Positions 1-7,108 of a stretch of DNA of 64,000 nt are shown in pieces. A program made the translations under genes and the position numbers. Below the pieces are notes generated by a model. That model did not search any database, had not been told where the DNA came from, and saw only the letters and a program-made list of their open reading frames with translations. Location of the stretch: assembly GCA_036960175.1 (NCBI GenBank), contig JBALWH010000004.1, positions 149,865-213,864 on the forward strand. The letters run 5' to 3'. How positions within the stretch are numbered: position 1 is the stretch's first letter; every line of letters begins with the position of its first letter. Source of the DNA: Motiliproteus sp036960175. GTDB taxonomy: Bacteria > Pseudomonadota > Gammaproteobacteria > Pseudomonadales > Balneatricaceae.

Positions 1-206
1 GTGACCCGGGAGTCGGTTCACAGTTTAAAATTTGGTTACCGGTGACATAGAGGCCGCAATCTTTGCGGCTGTCCTGTTTATTGCTGGGTGATGGAGATTA
101 GGCTGTTGGTTCAGGCGACATCGGGATAACGCTGCCCTAATCCGCGACCGAGCCTGCTCTGCTAACAAGTGCTCGCATGTAAACGACCACTCGTCGAGGT
201 GCTCAC

Positions 207-1091
207 ATGTTTGAAGGCTATAAAAAAGATAAACAGCGAATCAATGGCATCGACATCAGCTACCGGATCGGCGGCCATGGGCCAGCGCTTTTGCTGCTCC
301 ACGGCCATCCCCAGACCCATACCATCTGGCACAAGGTGGCCGACACCTTAGCTGAGCACTTCACCGTAATAGCAGCCGATCTTCGAGGCTACGGTGACAG
401 CAGTAAGCCCTCTGCATCGCAGAACCACGTTGCTCACTCCAACCGGGTGATGGCGCAGGACATGGTTGATTTGATGAAGTCACTGGGTTTAGAGAAATTC
501 TCGATCCTGGCTCACGACCGAGGTGCCCGGGTTTCTCATCGGCTGGCAATGGATCATCCAAATTTAGTCGAACGGATGACCCTGCTGGATATCGCACCGA
601 CGCTGTCCATGTATACACAGACCAACGAAGAGTTCGCCCGAGCCTATTGGCACTGGTTCTTCCTGATCCGTCCCGCCCCTCTGCCTGAAGCTTTGATCGA
701 GTCAGACCCGGAGCTTTATCTACGCAGCGTTATGGGCTCCCGTAGCTCTAGTATGTCACCGTTCACCGACGAGGCCTTTGGGGAATACTTGCGATGCCTG
801 CGCCAACCCGGTTCGGCAACGGGAATCTGTGAAGATTACCGGGCCAGCGCCACCATCGACCTGGAACACGACCGGGCCGATATCAAGGAGGGTAGAAAAT
901 TGTCCTGCCCGCTATTGGTGATGTGGGGAGATGAAGGAACCGTCGGCCGTTGCTTTAAACCTTTAGATGAATGGCGACAGGTAGCCGACCAGGTTCAGGG
1001 AAAGCCACTGCCGGCTGGTCACTATATCGCAGAGGAAGTCCCCGAGCAGTTGCTCGCAGAACTGCTGCCCTTCTTCAATGTGGAGTGCTGA
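207..1091 (+). CDS. Alpha/beta hydrolase, haloacetate (fluoroacetate) dehalogenase family
   Basis: Predicted hydrolytic dehalogenase of 294 residues, cytoplasmic (no signal peptide). The oxyanion motif HGHPQTH lies at 32-38 and DLRGYGDSSKP at 58-68. The nucleophile elbow HDRGAR puts Asp104 at the nucleophile place, with Arg105 and Arg108 as carboxylate binders. Asp128 and His272 complete the triad. Known fluoroacetate dehalogenases also have a His-Trp-Tyr halide pocket, and here His149-Trp150 and Tyr211 sit at equivalent places. Family membership is strong; the true substrate (haloacetate or another ester or epoxide) is inferred. The start follows GAGGTGCTCAC weakly. It converges on the terminator at 1121, which was probably shared with yicC before the island inserted. 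Confidence 0.85.
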   Translation: MFEGYKKDKQRINGIDISYRIGGHGPALLLLHGHPQTHTIWHKVADTLAEHFTVIAADLRGYGDSSKPSASQNHVAHSNRVMAQDMVDLMKSLGLEKFSILAHDRGARVSHRLAMDHPNLVERMTLLDIAPTLSMYTQTNEEFARAYWHWFFLIRPAPLPEALIESDPELYLRSVMGSRSSSMSPFTDEAFGEYLRCLRQPGSATGICEDYRASATIDLEHDRADIKEGRKLSCPLLVMWGDEGTVGRCFKPLDEWRQVADQVQGKPLPAGHYIAEEVPEQLLAELLPFFNVEC

Positions 1092-1116
1092 CGCAGAGCA
1101 GGAGCGCTCCACCAAT

Positions 1117-1201
1117 AAAGAAAACCCCGGCGTACGGGGTTTTTAGTGGGTTTGTGGTTCTCTGTAGTATCAGATGAACATTATTCTATATTTTGAATTT
1201 G
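1117..1201. repeat. Left copy of duplicated yicC 3' end plus terminator (att-like)
   Basis: About 85 bp here match 9669-9752 with roughly 14 differences. The copy includes the terminator hairpin and, on the minus strand, codons for QIQNIE followed by stop, which are the last residues of YicC. It lies 8.5 kb from the intact gene, so the two copies bracket the accessory region as direct repeats. Confidence 0.85.
1121..1144. terminator. Bidirectional intrinsic terminator
   Basis: Hairpin with CCCCG/CGGGG arms, preceded by AAAA and followed by TTTTT, so it can work on both strands. It ends the dehalogenase gene. It is a diverged copy of the yicC terminator at 9673. Confidence 0.85.
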
Positions 1202-1263
1202 TTTATTGTTTTCTTAAGTAACGCATTGTTTCTTATGCATTTTCTGTAATGTGCGTATTGTTT

Positions 1264-1306
1264 ACCCACCGATTCACCCACCGATTCACCCACCGATTCA
1301 CCCACC
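1264..1306. repeat. 12-bp tandem repeat, about 3.6 units
   Basis: Three perfect ACCCACCGATTC units followed by a partial ACCCACC. It sits about 55 bp before the tRNA-Pro relic. Function unknown; arm-site-like iterons or simple slippage are both possible. Confidence 0.9.
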
Positions 1307-1361
1307 ATCTGGAGTAATCTATATTATAAAAATAGATAGTGCATGCTTCTTCTATGAGTCT

Positions 1362-1432
1362 GCTAGCCGGAGGGAGCGAACCCTTCGTTTGGGAGGATGG
1401 GGTCGGAGGTTCGAATCCTCTCACGCCGACCA
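1362..1432 (+). pseudogene. tRNA-Pro(TGG) relic
   Basis: The 3' half (1381-1432) keeps the TGG anticodon loop TTTGGGA, the GGAGG-TTCGAAT-CCTCT T-arm and the acceptor strand ending CGCCGACCA, as in gammaproteobacterial tRNA-Pro(TGG). The anticodon stem has two mismatches, the D-arm is distorted (AGCCGGAGGGAGCGAA), and no matching 5' acceptor strand is present. It is therefore a degenerate copy, probably left by integration into a tRNA-Pro gene elsewhere. Confidence 0.7.
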
Positions 1433-1716
1433 ATAAAATCAAATGGTTACAAGAAAAACAGCAAGCTTAAAAACTTTCTTTTTAAAATTTAAGTCCGCAT
1501 TAAGTCCAAGCAAATCTCAGCAATATATCTTCAGCCTTAACACGTTCATTCTGAACAGGCCTAATTGCCAATGTCTTCTTGGCGCCTCCTGCCTCCCGAC
1601 TAAAGGATTGGACTCGAGCTTTTGAGAAGCAGTTGAGGACACATTCCGCTCATTCAAGGTGATGGAACCAAGCAGTAAAAAGGAAAATCTTAAGCACGCT
1701 GGTGAACTATGACGAC
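1433..1716. other. Non-coding stretch
   Basis: About 280 bp after the tRNA-Pro relic. I see no convincing reading frame, RNA or repeat in it. Confidence 0.5.
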
Positions 1717-1896
1717 CTATTCATCGAGATCGCCTGGCTTGTTGATGGTTACGGTCAACTCTTTTGCATCCCCCGCGTACCACTTTTAAACATAGAGTGA
1801 TCCAACCACTGCCGCTCGCCCCTCTTCAACTACCTCTTTGAATCGGACACTATGTTTAACTTCTTTTTCTAGCTGAAATTTAACCTTAATAGGCAT
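1717..1896 (-). pseudogene. Small conserved protein, broken by in-frame TAA
   Basis: A strong ribosome site (AAGGAGATAGTTA) precedes ATG at 1896. The frame reads MPIKVKFQLEKE at its start and GSLYV at codons 32-36, then meets TAA at 1786-1788 (codon 37). It continues in the same frame as KWYAGDAKELTVTI to a TAG at 1717. From memory, related small proteins read SLYVQKW here, so CAA to TAA is the simplest explanation. Function unknown. It lies downstream of the RelA/SpoT cassette on the same strand. Confidence 0.6.
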
Positions 1897-1956
1897 TAAC
1901 TATCTCCTTCTTGAATAACCGTACGCTGCCAGCATCACATTTTACCTTTGTCCAAA

Positions 1957-1991
1957 GAAAAAGCCCTGCTCGTTGATGACTAGCAGGACTT
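1957..1991 (-). terminator. Intrinsic terminator downstream of the cassette cluster
   Basis: On the minus strand AGTCCTGCT pairs with AGCAGGGCT around a 14-nt loop, followed by TTTTTC. It would stop transcripts running out of the RelA/SpoT cassette. Confidence 0.65.
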
Positions 1992-2005
1992 CACCTCACC
2001 CCCTG

Positions 2006-2122
2006 GCTTAACCTAGGCGTCCGAAGTCGGCGCTGAATGATTAGCGCTAACGCCGCAATAAACAGCGCGAGCTCGCGAGCGTCGAGAGACTGTAAGGAGC
2101 GAATTTAATCACCTTGTTGAAT
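2006..2122 (-). other. Candidate attC site after the RelA/SpoT cassette
   Basis: On the minus strand ATTCAAC (fits RYYYAAC) opens the site 5 bp after the gene's stop and GTTAAGC (fits GTTRRRY) closes it 117 bp away. A perfect palindrome, CGCGAGCTCGCG, lies near the middle at 2066-2077. The L boxes match only loosely, so this site is weaker than the next two. Confidence 0.45.
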
Positions 2123-2126
2123 ATAT

Positions 2127-3149
2127 TTACTCCGGATTTTCAGATATCCACTTGTCAAATCGTGTTCTTTGTAAATTATAAAGAATCCTTTGGTACTTCT
2201 CGACGTTGGTCCTATATAGAATATGCCTTATTTCAGTGTAAGGATTAAAGGCATGCTGCCTTGTTGCCGTGGCCTCTATAGAGTTCTTGTATTTTTCAAC
2301 ATATTCAAATGAGCTGCTGACTATATTTTTAAACTCGCTTGGAGTTAATTTACCATAGCTAATTACTTCCATTACAAATCCATCCACTTTGTATGAATAA
2401 AATTCGTAACCTGGAAAAAGATCATCTACGATTGCCAAAAATGAAAACACGTTTAAGTTTTCTTTGTCTGATGGGTCTGAAGATTTTTCTTTTTCTTCTT
2501 CAGCTGCTTTTATAGTTTTTTCCCGAATGCTGTAAAATTCTCTATCTGCAAGTTCAAACAGAGCAGCCAGAGTATTTATTCGCCTTTTTAATGGGAGAGG
2601 GATGGATTTTTTATACTTTATTTTGTGATCAAGCACACTCCAAGCATCTTGAATTATTGTTCTGATTTGAACCTCAAATCGTAAACTAGAGTATCGCGAG
2701 TATTCCCTCATGGTACATCTTGGTGCTTTTAACTTAAGATCTATGTGCAGACCTTTATAACCGAAAGAAGCTTCTTTGCTTTCAATATCCTTTATTTTAT
2801 CAGTGAGATCAATAAGCTCAAATTCCTCTGCCAATATATCTTTGATTTTCTCAACATCGGACTCATATAAAGAGACAACTCGAAGCCCAATCAGGTCAGT
2901 TATGTGATCTTTGATCTCATATTCTTCCTGGTCTTGCTCAAGTTTTGATTGGTATTTTAAAGAAAACTTTTTAAGAGACTCTTCTCTATCCTTAACCCTT
3001 CCTGTAACTGCAGATATAGCAAAACCCTCTGACAAAATAGAGTTAATAATTGCTATAAATGCTTCTTTAGCTAATTCGAGAGTTTCGTGTTTCTCATTAT
3101 AGAATTCTCTGAAGTTATTTTTCTCTGTTTCAAAATCTAATGATGGCAT
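2127..3149 (-). CDS. RelA/SpoT-domain (RSH-type) protein, cassette gene
   Basis: 340 residues with a nucleotidyltransferase domain of the (p)ppGpp synthetase type. Visible motifs are R51-x-KD-x3-SL-x2-K, the catalytic-type Asp in DLIGLR (85-90), GYKGLH at 130-135, EVQIRT at 159-164, DAW at 168-170 and His175. No HD hydrolase, TGS or ACT domain is present, so it is a single-domain synthetase-like protein with a C-terminal extension of about 130 residues of unknown role. Stand-alone proteins of this kind can be alarmone synthetases or tRNA/nucleotide-modifying toxins (toxSAS), including phage-defence toxins. No partner antitoxin gene lies beside it, so any neutralising activity would have to be in the C-terminal part. 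An attC ends 15 bp before its ATG and another follows its stop. Confidence 0.8.
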   Translation of the reverse strand: MPSLDFETEKNNFREFYNEKHETLELAKEAFIAIINSILSEGFAISAVTGRVKDREESLKKFSLKYQSKLEQDQEEYEIKDHITDLIGLRVVSLYESDVEKIKDILAEEFELIDLTDKIKDIESKEASFGYKGLHIDLKLKAPRCTMREYSRYSSLRFEVQIRTIIQDAWSVLDHKIKYKKSIPLPLKRRINTLAALFELADREFYSIREKTIKAAEEEKEKSSDPSDKENLNVFSFLAIVDDLFPGYEFYSYKVDGFVMEVISYGKLTPSEFKNIVSSSFEYVEKYKNSIEATATRQHAFNPYTEIRHILYRTNVEKYQRILYNLQRTRFDKWISENPE

Positions 3150-3164
3150 GATCTATCCATGATG

Positions 3165-3241
3165 ATTTAACGCAGCCAGAGGGACCGAAAAACCGCCGTT
3201 ACACTCTGGTTTTTCGGTCCCTCTGGCTGGCTTTGTTAGGG
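3165..3241 (-). other. attC recombination site
   Basis: 77 bp between two genes. On the minus strand it runs from CCCTAAC directly after the TIR gene's stop to GTTAAAT (GTTRRRY) 15 bp before the RelA/SpoT ATG. The arms 3173-3194 and 3208-3229 are a perfect 22-bp inverted repeat around a 13-nt loop. Size, core boxes, palindrome and abutment to a stop codon are all as in integron cassettes. Confidence 0.8.
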
Positions 3242-3994
3242 TTAAATTATTCCAAGCTCGAATAATACTTCACGCCCCTTGGGGCCGAGTGAATACGATG
3301 ATGAGTCGTACATATTATAGGAAATATGGATGCACTCACTTTCTTCCATTTTCTCAAGGTAATATTCGGATCTTTGTTGATTAATTTCGGTCAGCTCAGC
3401 AATATAAGATAGAGTCAAGCCGTCGCTATTCTTCGCCAGAATTGCCAGGATTTTCAACTGCTCCTCATTTAGACCGATGATACTAGATTGTTCAGGTTTC
3501 TCTGAGGCAAGAGCCTCCCTGGGTTCCGTGTTGATAGTTTTTACCTGAGCATTGAGTTCAGAGTACATTTCAACGAAGTTGACCCTAGGTAATCGCTTAA
3601 CCTCTAAGTGATTTGCAAGAGCTTCAAATAAAACCGCTGGTAGCTGAGAATCGAAATTTAGAGCCTGAAGAGCATTAATTGGAGGCGGAAGATCGTTTCT
3701 TGTTAACCCTGCATAGCAAATAGGAATAACTGGTATTTGTTTAGCCCATCCACATCCAGCTTCGAAGTTTATCCATGGGCGATGAATGCTGTTAGGACTA
3801 CATAACAAAAGTATAACTTTTGAGCTGATAATCGCTTTTGTAATTTCATCAAGCCATTTTGTACCAGCGGGGATGCTGTCAGAATCAGAGCTAACAAAAA
3901 CACCAAACTGGTCAAGAAATGTAGATTCAACCCATTCCTTGATTACTTTTGCTACCCCAGCTTCTTCTGTTATATGACTTACAAATACATCCAT
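3242..3994 (-). CDS. TIR domain protein with C-terminal winged helix, cassette gene
   Basis: 250 residues. The N-terminal TIR domain starts DVFVSH (2-7), has SSKVILLLCSPNS around 57-69 and W74-INFE with Glu78 at the catalytic place of NAD-cleaving TIR domains. A linker follows, then a winged-helix-like module at about 175-250 (EEQLKILAILAKNSDG, then TLSYIAEL). An upstream in-frame ATG at 4039 would read through the attC site, so ATG 3994 is preferred. Bacterial TIR proteins are often abortive-infection effectors that deplete NAD or make cyclic-ADPR signals; the winged helix could be the sensor or a DNA/protein contact. Defence function is inferred from family and context, not shown. Flanked by attC on both sides. 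Confidence 0.8.
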   Translation of the reverse strand: MDVFVSHITEEAGVAKVIKEWVESTFLDQFGVFVSSDSDSIPAGTKWLDEITKAIISSKVILLLCSPNSIHRPWINFEAGCGWAKQIPVIPICYAGLTRNDLPPPINALQALNFDSQLPAVLFEALANHLEVKRLPRVNFVEMYSELNAQVKTINTEPREALASEKPEQSSIIGLNEEQLKILAILAKNSDGLTLSYIAELTEINQQRSEYYLEKMEESECIHISYNMYDSSSYSLGPKGREVLFELGII

Positions 3995-4024
3995 AAATAT
4001 TTCTCGTTGATTGGCTGGTTCTAG

Positions 4025-4105
4025 CCCTAACGCCCACATAAAAGGCGGATCGTTAGAGGCGTCCAGCGCGACGAAGTGTGGCTATTTTTGGTGCGTTTAT
4101 TAGGC
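4025..4105 (-). other. attC recombination site
   Basis: On the minus strand GCCTAAT starts one base after the stop of the upstream cassette gene and GTTAGGG ends the site 81 bp on. L'' ACGCACCA pairs with TGGGCGT of L' except for one extra base, the unpaired base typical of attC. The next gene starts 31 bp later. Confidence 0.7.
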
Positions 4106-4106
4106 G

Positions 4107-4970
4107 TCATTGTCTCCCGCTCAAGGTTGAAATTCGCCGCTGTACATCAACTCTGAGCTTTTCTAAACCTTCTCCATTTGGAAGGTATTTAATGTGCCTA
4201 ATGGCGGCCACATCAAAGGGAATGTCAGTTTCAGACCTGGCGATAAGAATCACATCTTTACCCAAAGTGTGGGCGATTCCAGTTTCATAGAAGACATTAG
4301 CGTTCCTACCACTGAGATCGCAAATCACAACTTTTGCTTTACTCAAAAGTAAGGCAACATCTTGGACTACGTGGTCATTCACCCAAATATCATCCGCCCG
4401 TTGGCATGTCATTCCTAGGCTTTCAACCCCGCCTCGCAGAGCGTCATAAACCGGGTTAAAGGATGCATCAAATGGCATCATCACCGCAACCAAGTTGCTA
4501 TCTACAGCGACATCGGGCAAGTCAAATACCTTTGCCTGAGGTCTCTTGCCAACCTCGTGTTTTAGAAGTGTTCTATAAAGATCAACATCCTTAATTGACC
4601 AATGATTCCGAGATGATTCAGGAATAGAGGCTGTAGTGTTTATATCTAAGTCAGATGCAGCGGATCCGAATAGCACTTCATTTGGTATTGGTGGAATGTC
4701 TGGGTCAAAAACGTATTCTAACCGATACTCCGTACCAATCAGCTGTACACGAATTAGGATACCAACCCGAGCAGGCTGATGGCTTCCATCCCAACTATTC
4801 TCGCAAGCGAATATTGTAGGGAGTTGGGTAACCTCTGTGATATCGAGCACGCCTCCCGGTGCAAATCTGTCTAGCAAATGTTGTGCGATATATTCAAGCG
4901 TGCGTCCACTGCTTATCGTGTCACGCGATGAATTCCAGCCACCAGCCCCTGTTACCAATAGGTTAAACAC
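4107..4970 (-). CDS. Nucleoside 2-deoxyribosyltransferase/TIR-like effector domain protein, cassette gene
   Basis: 287 residues. Residues 160-270 carry VAVMMPF, RADD (191-194), DLSGRN (218-223), NVFYETGIAH (225-234, Glu229) and PFD (251-253). This motif set is seen in proteins of the deoxyribosyltransferase/TIR-related fold that are common in bacterial conflict systems. Residues 1-150 form a separate domain I do not recognise. The start is GTG at 4970 after a GAGG box; the out-of-frame ATG overlapping it is not used. Likely substrate is a nucleotide or NAD, but this is inference. It is the most upstream cassette of three, all on the minus strand. Confidence 0.65.
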   Translation of the reverse strand: MFNLLVTGAGGWNSSRDTISSGRTLEYIAQHLLDRFAPGGVLDITEVTQLPTIFACENSWDGSHQPARVGILIRVQLIGTEYRLEYVFDPDIPPIPNEVLFGSAASDLDINTTASIPESSRNHWSIKDVDLYRTLLKHEVGKRPQAKVFDLPDVAVDSNLVAVMMPFDASFNPVYDALRGGVESLGMTCQRADDIWVNDHVVQDVALLLSKAKVVICDLSGRNANVFYETGIAHTLGKDVILIARSETDIPFDVAAIRHIKYLPNGEGLEKLRVDVQRRISTLSGRQ

Positions 4971-5033
4971 ATTTTTTCCTCATAAAATTAATGGCTATAG
5001 AGGAAACGTCAGTCACGCGATGATGTTGATTTC

Positions 5034-5066
5034 GCCTAACATCTATGGACGCCCCGTGTTGTGCAA
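5034..5066 (-). other. Half attC or attI-type core site
   Basis: On the minus strand GGGGCGTCCATAGAT leads into GTTAGGC, a perfect GTTRRRY core, 64 bp before the first cassette gene. No matching 5' half with GCCTAAC lies within about 100 bp upstream, so it is either the remaining end of a lost cassette or an attI-like insertion point. Confidence 0.5.
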
Positions 5067-5481
5067 CCCCTTTTGCCCGAGAAGTGAAAACGCTATTTCT
5101 ACGGTAAACGACTGAAAATATTTGGTTTTCTTGGAACACCTGTCATTCTCCTCCGATGAAAACGAGCTGGCTCATATATCTGGTGGGATTGGCACAGTAT
5201 CTCGGTACCGCTCATCCCTGAGAGTCTGATAATGCTGCATTACCCATGTTGTTTCCAGTGAAAAACGAGACGGCCATCTGACAATTCAAGCCACTTTTCC
5301 CGTGAAGGCTAAATACATTGTATAAAACCCCATGCTCAGACTGCCTCAAGAGGTTCTTCAATGGCTGCAATATGCCGAGAACAGCCCTTAGCTGGCACTT
5401 CCGCCCTGAGATGTCCTACGGTAGCTTTTGCCGAAATTAGCCCTACCTGCCAGCGTAAAAGAGAACAGGGGTAGCTCTTCC
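5067..5481. other. Non-coding junction stretch
   Basis: Between the cassette cluster and the phage remnant. No frame longer than a few tens of codons looks real on either strand. No integron integrase gene is present here, where one would be expected next to attI. Confidence 0.5.
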
Positions 5482-6114
5482 CTAGCCATACGAGACGCCC
5501 ATGCCTCTCATCTGCTCCAAACCCAATGAGCTGAGATCCGGCGTACAGTTATTGACAGAACTCCAAGGCGCACCATCCGGTGCGCTATCATGCTCAGCCC
5601 TGCGGACGGACCACTGCTTACGCCGAGTCAGCAACATCGCCACCTTGCCTTTAACCCGATCAATAACACCACGAACACGGCTGATGATTTCTCCGTACTC
5701 GTTTTCTTCCCATTCGCCGCTCTCTGTTTGCTGGATCTCTTTGTGAAGTTGTAGCGGTTGATCGTTCCGCTTGCAGGTTGGCCCACCCATTAACATCACG
5801 AATGCGGCCCAGTTCGACGCATCCGCTGCCGAGCGTGCCTGTTCGATACTCTTTGGTTGTTCGTTACCGGATTGCTTAAACAGCTCGTTAGCTTCCTCTT
5901 CAGAGACTCGACGCAACTCGCGCCAGATCGAAACCTGTGGGCCGCCGATCTGCTGAAACTGGCGGATTCCCCATGTGGACGCCCAAGCCTCAACTCGTTG
6001 CGCACTGTCTTGCGCGTTTCGTCCTGATTCGTGATCCTCATCGATGCCGTAGCCGTTGATATTCTTCGAGATGTATTTGGCTATATAGCCGGTGGCTGAT
6101 CCTTTATTATGTGC
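5482..6114 (-). pseudogene. 3' remnant of P2-type phage replication gene A
   Basis: An open frame with no start of its own runs from the edge of the transposon at 6114 to a stop at 5482. It reads KGSATGYIAKYISKNINGYG, then RVEAWASTWGIRQFQQIGGP, then IWRELRRVSEEEANELF. These are the C-terminal landmarks of P2 gpA-type rolling-circle replication endonucleases. About 210 residues remain; the catalytic N-terminal part is absent. The break coincides exactly with the left end of the Y1-transposase element. The missing part is not found on the element's other side, so the element inserted with or after a larger deletion. Confidence 0.8.
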
Positions 6115-6138
6115 GAGGGTCAGGTCTTGCCTTTTGCC
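6115..6138. repeat. Left 24-bp terminal inverted repeat
   Basis: Exact reverse complement of 6997-7020. It overlaps the last codons of the transposase gene. Confidence 0.9.
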
Positions 6139-6974
6139 CCTTCTTTTCCCCTCACGATTCGACTCACTCGTGAGTAGTGGAGTCCGAAATAATCACCAAC
6201 TTCCTTTAAACTATAACCTCCACTCTGATAGGCCATGGCTATCGCTGTATCTCGGTTCGGGTAGGTATTTACATAGTGTTCAAGCGGTTTGGCAACCTGC
6301 CGTTTCTGAATGGCGGGGACGTCGCTTAAAGAGGCATCTGCCGATATTTTACATTGCATATCATCGACAAACGCTTGGTCACCGAGATAAATCTGATTCT
6401 TCAGCTCAGACCAGGGGGAAGAGTGCTTGTCACCGGCCTTTACGAATTCGCCGTACTTAGATTGCGCACTCTTCTTTCGGGCGGAAAAAACTGACAACAG
6501 CCACTCGATAGCAAGCCAATCTGGTCCGGTCACCAACCCAGCCGTAGCGCGATAGCTGCTCCATGGCCAGTCAGCGGCATGCGCTACCATCTTCGCGCGA
6601 ACAGGGTTCAAAACGATATAGCGCGCAAGTTCTAGCAGATAGGATTCTTTATCCACCAGTATCGCCTTATACCGCCCTTGGAATACATGCCCTACACGGC
6701 TGTGTGCATGATTGAACCGTTGAGTGTAAACGCCATTCAGCTGCCGCATCCCTTTGGAGAGATTCCCGTCTGGTGTTTCTACAAATAGATGATAGTGGTT
6801 GGTCATCAAGCAGTACGCATGCACGACCCAATTGTAACGCTGGCAAACATCACCGAGTACCTCGAGGAAAGCGTCCCTATCTTCATCCCCCAAATAGATA
6901 GCCTCCCGGGCATTCCCCCGGGAGGTCACATGATAAAGCGCACCGGAAAATTCAATACGAAGTGGTCTAGACAT
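6120..6974 (-). CDS. Y1 transposase (REP-associated tyrosine transposase family)
   Basis: 284 residues. It opens SRPLRIEFSGALYHVTSRGN, typical of the family. The HUH motif is NHYHL with His60 and His62. The candidate catalytic tyrosines are Tyr112 and Tyr119 in SYLLELARYIVLNPVRA. The C-terminal third contains a helix-turn-helix like that of DnaA domain IV (EVGDYFGLHYSRVSRIVRG), found in longer members of this family. Single-strand DNA cleavage and rejoining is the family activity. The frame is intact, so the element may still be active. It has the gene to itself inside the inverted repeats. Confidence 0.9.
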   Translation of the reverse strand: MSRPLRIEFSGALYHVTSRGNAREAIYLGDEDRDAFLEVLGDVCQRYNWVVHAYCLMTNHYHLFVETPDGNLSKGMRQLNGVYTQRFNHAHSRVGHVFQGRYKAILVDKESYLLELARYIVLNPVRAKMVAHAADWPWSSYRATAGLVTGPDWLAIEWLLSVFSARKKSAQSKYGEFVKAGDKHSSPWSELKNQIYLGDQAFVDDMQCKISADASLSDVPAIQKRQVAKPLEHYVNTYPNRDTAIAMAYQSGGYSLKEVGDYFGLHYSRVSRIVRGKEGAKGKT

Positions 6975-6996
6975 GCTTTAAAAGTAGACCAAACTA

Positions 6997-7020
6997 GGCA
7001 AAAGGCAAGACCTGACCCTC
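6997..7020. repeat. Right 24-bp terminal inverted repeat
   Basis: Mirror image of 6115-6138, 22 bp upstream of the transposase start codon, so it may also hold promoter elements. Confidence 0.9.
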
Positions 7021-7108
7021 CGCTCCACCAACTCTCTTAGGGGCTTCAGTTCGTCTCTGAAGAGCGCACCTGTGAGGCATACTCTCTGTCTGTGCGCCCC
7101 ATGCCATC

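Larger units (their letters stand above)
6115..7020 (-). mobile_element. Y1 (REP-type tyrosine) transposase element, 906 bp
   Basis: Bounded by 24-bp perfect inverted repeats at 6115-6138 and 6997-7020, outer ends GAGGGTCAGG and CCTGACCCTC. It carries one gene that nearly fills the unit. No obvious target-site duplication flanks it. Elements of the IS200/RAYT group normally use hairpin recognition rather than classical terminal inverted repeats, so the long perfect repeats are notable. Confidence 0.8.

Noticed and set aside
1233..1442. Minus-strand 69-codon frame with repeated WVNR
   Set aside because: It reads through the tRNA-Pro relic and the 12-bp repeat; the repeated residues are a by-product of the DNA repeat.
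3995..4039. N-terminal extension of the TIR gene (WALGLEPANQ)
   Set aside because: It lies in the attC site and leader; the TIR domain begins at once after ATG 3994.
5501..5746. Plus-strand frames opposite the gpA remnant
   Set aside because: The minus-strand frame has clear gpA landmarks, so the plus frames are antisense shadows.
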